From NCBI RefSeq assembly GCF_032335695.1, contig NZ_JACTOJ010000032.1, positions 1 to 49,161 of the forward strand: a stretch of DNA of 49,161 bases, written 5' to 3'. The notes under the pieces are model-generated. The model saw only the letters and a list, made by a program, of their open reading frames with translations. It was not told where the DNA came from and made no database searches. Made by a program: the position numbers and the translations under genes. The DNA is from JACTOJ01 sp032335695 (lineage in GTDB: Bacteria; Bacillota; Clostridia; Clostridiales; Clostridiaceae). Below, piece after piece: positions 6,406-14,150 of the stretch. Positions within the stretch are counted from its first letter, which is position 1, and each line of letters begins with the position of its first letter.

Positions 6406-8865
6406 TTGAAATTAAATATCTTTTTAAATCATTTTCTTTTAATATTTACATTAGCATCTATTTATGTAGCCTGTTATGCAAGCAAAAGAAATAAATCATA
6501 TCTTTCTTTGGCATTGATTCCTGTATCTATTTATGCCTTTGGATATGCCTTTGAGATACTTAGTACAACAATTAAACAGGCAGAGGTTTGGATTAGAATA
6601 GAATATTTAGGAATACCTTTTTTGGGAGTGTTTTGGATGATTATGGCGCTTGATTTCACAGGCAATATAAAGAAAGTGAAGAAGAGCACTTTAATACTAT
6701 TATGCATTATTCCTTTGATTACATTAATTTTAAATTATACTAATGATTTTCATCACTTGTTCTATAAGAAAATATACATGGATTATCATGGAGTTTTCCC
6801 AATAGTTGAAATAGTTAGAGGTCCTGGGTACTGGTTAAATATTATATATACATATGCCTTAATGATAGCAGGATTAATAATTTTTATAGCTTCCTATCCA
6901 AAGGCATCTTTGATTATAAAAAAGCAAACGGTGATGTTAATGGTAGCCTGGGTAATACCTTGGGTGGCAGATATTGTGCATCTATTAGGTTTGCTTTCAT
7001 TTAATATAGATTTATGCCCCATTGCACTTTCTTTTTCAAGTATAATATATAGTTTTGCTATACTTAAATTTAAATTGCTAAAGCTTGAATTAATAGGTAT
7101 TGAAAAAGTTTTTTTTAGCATGGTAGATGGGGTAATAATATTTGATACTGAAAATAATATAGTTAGTCTCAATGAAGCAGCAAAAAAAATTATGCCTGAG
7201 TTGAAGAATATAAATAAAGGATACGGAAAGGCTGATGATCTGCTTAAGGACTATGATGTGCTGCTAAAAGCTTTGAACAATTGCTCTAATAATGAGACTT
7301 CCATAAGTATAAAAAATGAGGACAGTCTTAAGTATTATAAGGTAAACGTAAATAATATATATGAAAACAGGATTAAAGCAAATAAAAAAACAATCGGAAA
7401 AATTCTAATTTTAAATGATTTAACTGAAATTAAGCTGCAGCAGGAGCAGTTGTCTTATAGTTTACAGTTTCTTGAAACATTGATGAATGCTATTCCTAAT
7501 CCTATATATTCTAAGGATGAAGAGAGAAGATATATTCAGTGCAATAGCGCTTTCTTAGATTTTTTAGGTAAAAAGCAGGAAGAGATTATAGGCAAAACTG
7601 TATATGATGTGTTTGAAAAAAGCTTCGCTAATGATTATGACACAAAAGATAAAAATTTAATTAATGAAAAAACCACAAGAGTTCATGAATCAAAACTAAT
7701 GAATAAAGACGGTACATATCATGATGTGATTTTTAACAATTCAGTTTTTTTAAATGAAGAAGATAAAGTTAAAGGGTTAGTTGGCGTAATTGTGGATGTT
7801 AGTGAACAAAAAAAGGATAAGGAAAAGATAGACAAGCTGTTAAAGCTAAAGGAATCCATGCTTAAAATAGGGTACTCTATTAACGAAATATTTAATATAA
7901 ATGAACTACTACAATTAATTTTAGATGAGGTTATTAGTTGTATTGATGCGAGAAGCAGCGGTTCTATATTGCTTTTGGATAATGATAATAATTTAAAAAT
8001 AGCTGTATATAAAGGATATCATGATGAAGAGGTTAAACATTTCTTCGTAAAACTACAAGAACATTTTGCAAGATTTAATAATGGAAAAGATATAAATAAA
8101 ACAGTTATTTTTAGCAATATAAATGAGAATAAAAAAATAAAAATGTTAGCTACATCGGAAGGTTTAAAGATAAGATCTTCTATAAGTTCACCCATAATTA
8201 TAAATGGTGAATTATACGGATTTTTAAATATCGATAGCGTTTATAACAACATTTTTAATGAAGACCACATAGAATTAATGGAATATATGAGAGATCAGGT
8301 TTCTATTGCTATTACTAAGCAAAAACTTCATGAAGAAACGTTATATTTGGCTAGGTATGATAAATTAACAAAAGTATATAATAGAAGTCATTTGGAACAG
8401 CTAGTGTATGATTATATAGATGATAATAGACATGATAAAAAAGAGTTTTTTACAGTAGTTTTTGATTTAAATGGGCTTAAAACTGTAAATGATAAATATG
8501 GACATTTAGCTGGAGATGAATTAATAAAAGCATTTTCAGAGGGATTACGTAATATAAGCAAAGATTCTGATATTATCGGAAGATTTGGAGGGGATGAATT
8601 TATAGGAATCTTTTTTGATTGGGACTTGCAAGGCTTGATTGATGAATTTGAACAACTGCTAGAATACTTTAAAATTAAGCCTATAATTTTTGAAACTAAT
8701 CAAGTCGTTTGTAAATATAGTTATGGAATTGTTAAATTTCCTAGCGAAGGAACTGAATTTAAACAGCTTATAAAGATTGCAGATGAGCGTATGTACAAAT
8801 ATAAAAGTTTAGCTAAAAATAAAAAATATGATGAAACATCAAAGAACCCTCATAATATTTTATAA
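6406..8865 (+). CDS. Membrane 7TM-PAS-PAS-GAF diguanylate cyclase
   Basis: This 819-residue sensor should make c-di-GMP from two GTP. Residues 1-225 hold seven hydrophobic segments like the N-terminal 7TM module of sensor kinases. Two PAS-like regions follow (~230-345 and ~350-470; the second has NAIPNPIYSKDEERRYIQCN). A GAF domain spans ~485-640 and the GGDEF domain ~650-810. The active loop is intact (GRFGGDEF). The inhibitory RxxD site reads KDSD, so product inhibition may be weak. TTG 6406 is the better start, 5 bases after AGGTGA; GTG 6397 lies inside that site. The 3' end overlaps its own terminator stem. The ligand is unknown. Confidence 0.87.
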   Translation: MKLNIFLNHFLLIFTLASIYVACYASKRNKSYLSLALIPVSIYAFGYAFEILSTTIKQAEVWIRIEYLGIPFLGVFWMIMALDFTGNIKKVKKSTLILLCIIPLITLILNYTNDFHHLFYKKIYMDYHGVFPIVEIVRGPGYWLNIIYTYALMIAGLIIFIASYPKASLIIKKQTVMLMVAWVIPWVADIVHLLGLLSFNIDLCPIALSFSSIIYSFAILKFKLLKLELIGIEKVFFSMVDGVIIFDTENNIVSLNEAAKKIMPELKNINKGYGKADDLLKDYDVLLKALNNCSNNETSISIKNEDSLKYYKVNVNNIYENRIKANKKTIGKILILNDLTEIKLQQEQLSYSLQFLETLMNAIPNPIYSKDEERRYIQCNSAFLDFLGKKQEEIIGKTVYDVFEKSFANDYDTKDKNLINEKTTRVHESKLMNKDGTYHDVIFNNSVFLNEEDKVKGLVGVIVDVSEQKKDKEKIDKLLKLKESMLKIGYSINEIFNINELLQLILDEVISCIDARSSGSILLLDNDNNLKIAVYKGYHDEEVKHFFVKLQEHFARFNNGKDINKTVIFSNINENKKIKMLATSEGLKIRSSISSPIIINGELYGFLNIDSVYNNIFNEDHIELMEYMRDQVSIAITKQKLHEETLYLARYDKLTKVYNRSHLEQLVYDYIDDNRHDKKEFFTVVFDLNGLKTVNDKYGHLAGDELIKAFSEGLRNISKDSDIIGRFGGDEFIGIFFDWDLQGLIDEFEQLLEYFKIKPIIFETNQVVCKYSYGIVKFPSEGTEFKQLIKIADERMYKYKSLAKNKKYDETSKNPHNIL

Positions 8866-8885
8866 AGAATTAAGAGGGTTCTTTG
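8841..8885 (+). terminator. Terminator overlapping the end of the GGDEF gene
   Basis: AAAGAACCCTC (8841-8851) pairs with GAGGGTTCTTT (8874-8884). The left arm lies inside the last codons of the GGDEF gene. The stem could also serve the converging minus-strand KAS III gene, whose stop is at 8930. Confidence 0.75.
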
Positions 8886-8929
8886 TATTAATAATAAATA
8901 TTATTTGAAAGAAGTTCAAAATAAATTTT

Positions 8930-9931
8930 TTAGTATCGCCACAAAGTACCAGCGGCAAAAAAGCCTGTACCCACGGACCAAATAATTATGTAATCTCCTC
9001 TTTTAATTTTATTTGTATCTATGGCATGATTTAAGGCAATAAAGGGGCTGCTTGTCCCAGTATATCCAAAGGTATCTCCAATATAGGTGAATTTATCTGA
9101 GTCTTCCTCCATAGCGGCTGCTAGGTCGATTATATTCTGCTTGCATATTTGAGAAATAAAATATCCTGAAATATCCTTATTGGAAATATGATTTCTTTCA
9201 AATAAAGCATCTATTTGAGATTTTACTATAGCAAAGCCATTTCCGCCGCTGCCTCCATACCAGTAAATTCTTTTTCCTTGTTCTGAAATATTTGGATTAT
9301 ATATATTAGACATGCCGCATTCAGGGAAAAGCATATCATGTGTTCGTTCTGAATTTGTATAAAATACAGCGTCTATGAAGCCTGATTCAGTGTCTTCTAC
9401 TTTTTCAAGAATAACTGCACATGAAGCATCTCCAAAGCTGCTGCTTGTAATTTCATCAGTCTCTTGGGAGAATTTATTCATTTGTTCTGCTCCTACTACG
9501 AGAGCTTTTTTCATTTCTGGATTTGACAACATATATCTGCTCGCTTGCTCAACCGCTACTATCATGCCAACGCAATTTGCATTCATATCATAAACGATAG
9601 CTGTAGATTTTCCGCCTATAGCGTTGTGAACTTTAAGACTGTTAGTTGGGGCTAAATATTCTGGAGTTCCTGAAGAAAATATCAATAAATCAATTTCTTC
9701 TGCACTGATTTTGGATTTTTCAAGAGCTGATTTAGAGGCTTCAATTGCCATAGTTACTGTATTTTCCTTAGGATCATCAGATATATATCTGGTATTTCGT
9801 CCGAAGAAATTTAATAAATCGGTTATATCCTTATCCAATTTTTTAAAGTGTTCTATGAACACTTCATTACCAACTGATCTTTTTGGATGGTATACTCCTA
9901 TACTTTTAATAACTATGCTTGCATTTTTCAA
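8930..9931 (-). CDS. KAS III-like ketoacyl synthase with altered active-site positions
   Basis: This 333-residue thiolase-fold protein resembles FabH. It starts at TTG 9931, 7 bases after AAGGGGA. The nucleophile Cys120 sits in YDMNANCVGM. The FabH His region reads GYFISQICKQNII, placing Ser260 or Gln261 where His is expected. The Asn region reads DTFGYTGTSSPF, with Tyr290 in place of Asn. The fold seems intact (DLLIFSSGTPEYLAPT; SFGDASCAVILE; GTGFFAAGTLWRY), so it is not an obvious pseudogene. It may catalyse a different condensation or an acyl transfer rather than fatty-acid initiation. No acyl-carrier or fab gene is next to it. The nearest upstream gene is the STAS-like gene, separated by a terminator-like stem. 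Confidence 0.75.
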   Translation of the reverse strand: MKNASIVIKSIGVYHPKRSVGNEVFIEHFKKLDKDITDLLNFFGRNTRYISDDPKENTVTMAIEASKSALEKSKISAEEIDLLIFSSGTPEYLAPTNSLKVHNAIGGKSTAIVYDMNANCVGMIVAVEQASRYMLSNPEMKKALVVGAEQMNKFSQETDEITSSSFGDASCAVILEKVEDTESGFIDAVFYTNSERTHDMLFPECGMSNIYNPNISEQGKRIYWYGGSGGNGFAIVKSQIDALFERNHISNKDISGYFISQICKQNIIDLAAAMEEDSDKFTYIGDTFGYTGTSSPFIALNHAIDTNKIKRGDYIIIWSVGTGFFAAGTLWRY

Positions 9932-9963
9932 TTTTATTTCCCCTTTCCATAATAAAAATAAAG

Positions 9964-9981
9964 CTCTGTTTTAAAACAGAG
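9964..9981. repeat. 18-bp perfect palindrome upstream of the KAS III-like gene
   Basis: CTCTGTTTTAAAACAGAG is a perfect palindrome 33 bp upstream of the TTG start. It could be an operator or part of the neighbouring terminator structure; I cannot separate these. Confidence 0.5.
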
Positions 9982-10013
9982 AAAAAAAGAAACTATTATA
10001 AAACATAATAGTT
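9981..10013 (-). terminator. Terminator after the STAS-like gene
   Basis: On the minus strand AACTATTAT and ATAATAGTT form a 9-bp stem with a GTTTT loop, followed by TTTCTTTTTTT. It lies 14 bp after the stop codon of the gene at 10028-10393. Confidence 0.75.
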
Positions 10014-10027
10014 CTCTTTTTAATCAA

Positions 10028-10393
10028 TTATGAGCAGATTTTTTCAGCTTCTGCTTTTGTGCTTACAAATTCACCTGCAAAACCAGGAATATTTTTAGCT
10101 ACTCTCTTTAATTGCATAGAAGCTGTAACTTGTTTTGGATTTACAAATACAATGTGCTTGAAGCCCTTTTGCTGATATAGCTTGAACAATCCTTCAAGTG
10201 CAGGAACTGATTCTTGTCTGAATACTCCAAGTTCAGAGCAATCAAGAACTAAAGAGTATTCCTTTGGATCAATGCTGCCTAATATTTTATCAAAGCTACC
10301 TAACACTTCTCCTGCTCCTCCAGTCTCTGGAAAACCAAACACCTCAGCACCAAAAATTTTCTTTTCTTTGTCGATATTAGTCTTAAAAGCCAT
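10028..10393 (-). CDS. Small STAS/SpoIIAA-like protein
   Basis: This 121-residue soluble protein is a tentative STAS-fold member. It has an alternating strand-helix pattern: EYSLVLDCSELGVFRQESVP looks like the STAS core strand and switch loop, followed by a helix (LEGLFKLYQQKGF) and a strand (KHIVFVNP). STAS proteins regulate anti-sigma factors or sense ligands, but no partner kinase is adjacent, and the usual phosphorylatable Ser cannot be assigned with confidence. I prefer ATG 10393 because AAAGGGGATAT is just upstream; a longer frame to 10435 has no such site. It has its own promoter and terminator. An unrelated alpha/beta fold is possible. Confidence 0.6.
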   Translation of the reverse strand: MAFKTNIDKEKKIFGAEVFGFPETGGAGEVLGSFDKILGSIDPKEYSLVLDCSELGVFRQESVPALEGLFKLYQQKGFKHIVFVNPKQVTASMQLKRVAKNIPGFAGEFVSTKAEAEKICS

Positions 10394-10508
10394 AAAAATA
10401 TATCCCCTTTCATTTCTTATGTATTTTAATACCAATAATATGGTATTTTATTCATGAGTTTTAGTTGTTTCATGCTATAAATGTAATTTATTATCTGATT
10501 TATAATAT

Positions 10509-10537
10509 ATTTTACCCCTACACAATAATATTGTCAA
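10509..10537 (-). promoter_or_regulatory. Promoter for the STAS-like gene
   Basis: On the minus strand TTGACA (10537-10532), a 17-base spacer and TAAAAT (10514-10509) form a near-consensus promoter. It ends about 115 bp upstream of ATG 10393. Confidence 0.7.
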
Positions 10538-10572
10538 TAATTTGATTAATTATTACTTTTTTGCCGAAAGAG

Positions 10573-10587
10573 TTTGTTATTAACAAA
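10573..10587. promoter_or_regulatory. 15-bp perfect inverted repeat TTTGTTATTAACAAA
   Basis: The sequence is symmetric around its central base. It lies in the 391-bp divergent gap between the STAS-like gene and the dehydrogenase operon. It looks like an operator, but its half-site spacing is too short for the usual Rex site. The regulator is unknown. Confidence 0.4.
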
Positions 10588-10656
10588 TTAGATGGTTACT
10601 TTGAAGAGCTCTATACTTGGGAGAAAAATAATTTTGGTTTTTGACTGCAGAAATTA

Positions 10657-10697
10657 TGATATAATAATGAAAGATATTAAATGAAATTATTATATCA
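10657..10697 (+). promoter_or_regulatory. Extended -10 promoter embedded in a 12-bp inverted repeat
   Basis: TGATATAATAAT (10657-10668) is perfectly inverted at 10686-10697 as ATTATTATATCA, with a 17-base loop. The left arm contains TGATATAAT, an extended -10 box, 120 bp upstream of the dehydrogenase ATG. A regulator binding both arms would cover the promoter and start site; a leader hairpin is the alternative. Confidence 0.5.
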
Positions 10698-10784
10698 TTA
10701 ATTAAAATCCAAAAATATTTGACTATCTAGCTGCCAAAGATGGCATGCTACTGAAGAATTGGTTGGGAGGTGAAGGGTTACAAC

Positions 10785-11774
10785 ATGAAGATATTGATTA
10801 TTGGAAATGAAGATCGATATAAAAAATATATGCCAGATTTAGATATTGTAAAAAATATTGATAGAGTGTTTTGTCCTCGTGGTGCAGAAGATGAAGAACT
10901 TTTTAATGCCGCACATGATGCAGATGCTATTGCTATAGATCCTATGGCAAAGCTTTCAGGAAATGTTATAAGAAATATGCCTAATTTGAAAATAATTCAG
11001 TCTGAAGGTGTAGGATTTAATGGCATTGATTGTGATGCTGCCAAAGAAAGAGGAATATATGTATGCAATTGCAAGGGCGCAAATGCAGGAGCTGTGGCAG
11101 AGCAGACAGTGCTGTTAATGCTGGCACTTCTTCGTAATATCATAGTTTGTGATGGCGCAGAACGCGAAGGCAATCAGATATATATGAAGGAAAAAATGAT
11201 GGTTGAGGGCATTACAGAGCTAGGAGATTGTAAAATAGGACTTATAGGCTTTGGAGATATTGCAAAGGCTACAGCTAAAAGGCTTAATCCTTTTGAATGC
11301 GAGATATATTATTATACTAAGTTTAAAAAGTCTGCTGATACAGAAAAGGAATACCATGTATCTTATATGGATTTAGATGAAATGGTGCATAATTGTGATA
11401 TTATTAGTATTCACTGTCCAGTAACCACTGAAACTGCGGGTATGATTAATGAGGATTTCCTAAGCAAAATGAAGCCAAATTCCTATATAGTTAATACAGC
11501 TCGCGGGGAAATTATAGATAATGAAGCACTTTATAATGCCATTATATCGGAAAAAATAAAGGGTGCAGCATTGGATACTGTAGCTCCAGAACCTACAACT
11601 CTAGATAACATACTTTTGAATTTACCTAAAGAATATGCAGACAGAATTATTTTTTCACCGCACATAGGTGGGATTACTACCAGTTATTTTTATCGTGCGC
11701 ACAAGAAAAATTGGGCAAATATAGACGCCGCACTGAGAGGTGAACGTCCTAATCATATCGTAAATGGATTATAA
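10785..11774 (+). CDS. D-2-hydroxyacid dehydrogenase, NAD-dependent
   Basis: This 329-residue cytoplasmic enzyme belongs to the D-isomer-specific 2-hydroxyacid dehydrogenase family, which reduces 2-keto acids to D-2-hydroxy acids or the reverse. The nucleotide fold shows IGLIGFGDIAKATAKRL (~residues 149-165). The catalytic Arg lies in NTARGEIID, the Glu in DTVAPEPTT and the His in SPHIGGITT. ATG 10785 is used: an in-frame GTG at 10770 lies inside GGGAGG, and AAGGG sits 7 bases before the ATG. The aminotransferase gene starts 17 bp after its stop, so the two probably interconvert a keto acid, an amino acid and a hydroxy acid. The substrate cannot be read from sequence; a serine-pathway or aromatic or branched-chain role are options. 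Confidence 0.85.
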   Translation: MKILIIGNEDRYKKYMPDLDIVKNIDRVFCPRGAEDEELFNAAHDADAIAIDPMAKLSGNVIRNMPNLKIIQSEGVGFNGIDCDAAKERGIYVCNCKGANAGAVAEQTVLLMLALLRNIIVCDGAEREGNQIYMKEKMMVEGITELGDCKIGLIGFGDIAKATAKRLNPFECEIYYYTKFKKSADTEKEYHVSYMDLDEMVHNCDIISIHCPVTTETAGMINEDFLSKMKPNSYIVNTARGEIIDNEALYNAIISEKIKGAALDTVAPEPTTLDNILLNLPKEYADRIIFSPHIGGITTSYFYRAHKKNWANIDAALRGERPNHIVNGL

Positions 11775-11791
11775 ATTAAGGGGGATAAAAA

Positions 11792-12982
11792 ATGATTGCA
11801 AAGAAGTATAAGAAAATGTTAGAAGGAAAATCAGTTATAAGGCAGCTATCTGAATTTGCAACAGAACGAGGCCGCGAAATAGGATACGAAAATGTATTTG
11901 ACTATAGCTTGGGAAATCCGTCTGTTCCGGTACCAGAAAAGTTTACTAAGGTTATGCTTGAAATGCTAGCTACCAAAAGTCCAGTGGAGCTTCATGGATA
12001 TAGCCCAAGTTTAGGAATAACATCTGTTAGAGCTAAAATAGCTGAATCTTTGAACAAAAGATTTGATATGAATTATACGGAAAAGCATATATTTATGACT
12101 TCAGGTGCAGCAGGAGCTTTAGCACACGCTGTAAGATCTGTGACAGAGCCAGGAGATGAAGTGATTACTTTTGCACCATTTTTTCCTGAATACCATCCAT
12201 ACATTGATTTAACAGGCGCTGAACTTAAGGTAGTTCCTCCAAATACAGATGATTTTCAGATTAATTTTGATCTGTTTGAAGCAATGCTTACTCATAAGGT
12301 TGCAGGGATTTTGATTAATACTCCAAACAATCCATCTGGAGTAGTTTATTCTACAGAAACAATAAAGAAGCTTGCGGAGTTATTATATAAAAAGCAAGAA
12401 GAATATGGTCATGAAATTTTTATTATTTCTGATGAACCATATAGAGAAATCTTATTCCAAGGAGTAGATGCACCCTATGTATCAAAGTACTATGACAACA
12501 CCTTATCCTGCTATTCTTATTCTAAATCTCTTTCACTACCTGGAGAACGTATAGGATATGTAGCGGTAAATCCTGCTTGTGTGGATTCTGACTACATAGT
12601 CAGCATGTGTGGACAGATTTCAAGAGGCATTGGACATAACTGCCCTCCATCTATCATACAGCTTGCTGTGGCAGAAGTGGTGGATATGACTTCGGATATG
12701 TCAGTTTATGAAAGAAATATGAATCTTATATATAATAAATTAATTGAGCTAGGATTTACCTGCACAAAGCCAGGAGGAACTTTTTATATTTTCCCAAAAG
12801 CTTTAGAGGAAGATGCTAAAATATTCTGCCAAAAGGCTTTAAAATATGATTTAATCCTAGTTCCGGGGGATAGCTTCGGATGTGCTGGATATTTCAGAAT
12901 GGCTTATTGTATCGATACTGAAAAGGTTGAACGTTCCTTAGTTGCATTAGAAAAATTCGTAAAAGCTGAGTATAGTAAATAG
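11792..12982 (+). CDS. PLP-dependent class I/II aminotransferase
   Basis: This 396-residue fold-type I aminotransferase acts in the cytoplasm. The first part carries FDYSLGNPSVPVP and a GYSPSLGITSVRAKIA segment. The middle has TSGAAGALAHAVRSV (phosphate-binding turn), NTPNNPSGVVYS and ISDEPYREI (Asp and Tyr that contact the cofactor). The PLP lysine is in SYSKSLSLPGERIGY, about residue 248. The C-terminal arginine lies in the GYFRMAYCID region. Length is normal. It starts at ATG 11792 after AAGGGGGAT, 17 bp downstream of the hydroxyacid dehydrogenase, and is surely co-transcribed. The amino donor and acceptor are not identifiable. Confidence 0.87.
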   Translation: MIAKKYKKMLEGKSVIRQLSEFATERGREIGYENVFDYSLGNPSVPVPEKFTKVMLEMLATKSPVELHGYSPSLGITSVRAKIAESLNKRFDMNYTEKHIFMTSGAAGALAHAVRSVTEPGDEVITFAPFFPEYHPYIDLTGAELKVVPPNTDDFQINFDLFEAMLTHKVAGILINTPNNPSGVVYSTETIKKLAELLYKKQEEYGHEIFIISDEPYREILFQGVDAPYVSKYYDNTLSCYSYSKSLSLPGERIGYVAVNPACVDSDYIVSMCGQISRGIGHNCPPSIIQLAVAEVVDMTSDMSVYERNMNLIYNKLIELGFTCTKPGGTFYIFPKALEEDAKIFCQKALKYDLILVPGDSFGCAGYFRMAYCIDTEKVERSLVALEKFVKAEYSK

Positions 12983-13014
12983 AAAAATATAAAGTATGAA
13001 AAATGATAAAAGCT

Positions 13015-13042
13015 GCTGTTTATAGTACTTAAGCTAAACAGC
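13015..13042 (+). terminator. Weak stem-loop after the aminotransferase
   Basis: GCTGTTTA and TAAACAGC pair across a 12-base loop, followed by GAGTTTATTT. The T run is poor, and the HD-GYP ribosome binding site follows within 10 bases, so it may attenuate rather than stop transcription. Confidence 0.4.
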
Positions 13043-13062
13043 GAGTTTATTTGGAGGTAGCT

Positions 13063-14133
13063 ATGCGAGTTGTTAGTGTCTCTAGTCTAAAGGGAGACGA
13101 AATCCTTGGCAGACAGGTTTATGATGAATTAGGCAGGGTTTTGCTAGCGGCTGGAGTAAAATTGAAACCTTATTATATTCAAAGAATTAAAGAGCTTGGA
13201 ATTAATTTAGTTTATGTTGATGATGACATATCAAGAAATGTTAATATAGAGGAAAGCATTTCAGAAAAAACAAGGCAGATGAGTAAAAAAGCAGTAAAGC
13301 AAATGATAGAAGGATACTGCCGCGAAGGAAAAACCTATGATGATAGTGTTATGAATTCAGTGAATTCAATACTTGAGGATGTATTGGCAAATAAAGATGT
13401 GCTGATAAATGTGGCAGAAATAAGTACCAGCGATAATAACATATATTCACATTCTGTAAATGTAAGTGTATTGGCTACAATAATAGGAACCCATATGGGA
13501 TATAATATGCTGAAGCTTAAGGATTTGGCTACAGGCGCATTACTGCATGATATAGGGAAGATAAAAATTATGAATGACAAAAAGCTTTTAAAAGAGCTAA
13601 ATAGTCAAGAGGAAATAAACAAGTATATTGAGTTAATGCATCCAAAGGTAGGTTATGATTTTTTAGGAGAGCAGCATGTATGGAATGCTTATGTTAAGGT
13701 AGCAGCCTTAATGCATCATGAGAGAAGTGACGGAAGCGGATATCCTTTAAAGCTAAAGGGCGATGAAATAAATGAAATGGCAAAGATAATTTCCATATGT
13801 GATGTATTTGATAATATGATATCAGGCAGAAATGAAGATAAACATAAAACTGTATCCGAAGTCATTGAATATTTGATGGCTGTTAGTAACACTTATTTTG
13901 ATGTAGAAATGGTAAGGAAGTTTACAATGAATATAGCTGCTTTTCCAACAGGAAGTGCAGTTATATTAAGCACAAATGAAAAAGGATTAGTAATAAGACA
14001 AAATAATTCAATGCCTATGAGACCTGTAGTGAAAATTATATATGATAGAGCTGGGAATCTGCTTGCTGAACCATATGAAGTTGACTTACTTAAGGAATTG
14101 ACTCTTTTTATTACAGAAAGCTGTGATTTTTAA
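13063..14133 (+). CDS. HD-GYP domain protein, probable c-di-GMP phosphodiesterase
   Basis: This 356-residue cytoplasmic protein should hydrolyse c-di-GMP. The N-terminal ~110 residues are an unassigned region (VSVSSLKGDEILGRQVYDE). The HD-GYP domain covers ~120-320. It has H-S-V-N-V (~143), LLHDIGKIKI (~165), MHPKVGYDFLG, and HHERSDGSGYPLKLKGDEI, the full HHExxDGxGYP signature. ATG 13063 follows GGAGG by 5 bases; the upstream TTG lies before that site. It begins a three-gene operon with the hybrid kinase (17-bp gap) and the lone receiver (20-bp gap), suggesting that phosphorelay and c-di-GMP output are linked. Confidence 0.9.
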   Translation: MRVVSVSSLKGDEILGRQVYDELGRVLLAAGVKLKPYYIQRIKELGINLVYVDDDISRNVNIEESISEKTRQMSKKAVKQMIEGYCREGKTYDDSVMNSVNSILEDVLANKDVLINVAEISTSDNNIYSHSVNVSVLATIIGTHMGYNMLKLKDLATGALLHDIGKIKIMNDKKLLKELNSQEEINKYIELMHPKVGYDFLGEQHVWNAYVKVAALMHHERSDGSGYPLKLKGDEINEMAKIISICDVFDNMISGRNEDKHKTVSEVIEYLMAVSNTYFDVEMVRKFTMNIAAFPTGSAVILSTNEKGLVIRQNNSMPMRPVVKIIYDRAGNLLAEPYEVDLLKELTLFITESCDF

Positions 14134-14150
14134 GTTTTTGGAGGTAGTCT

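Noticed and set aside
10573..10587. Rex operator (TTGTTAA-n-TTAACAA)
   Set aside because: The half-sites are too close together; only a general inverted repeat is supported.
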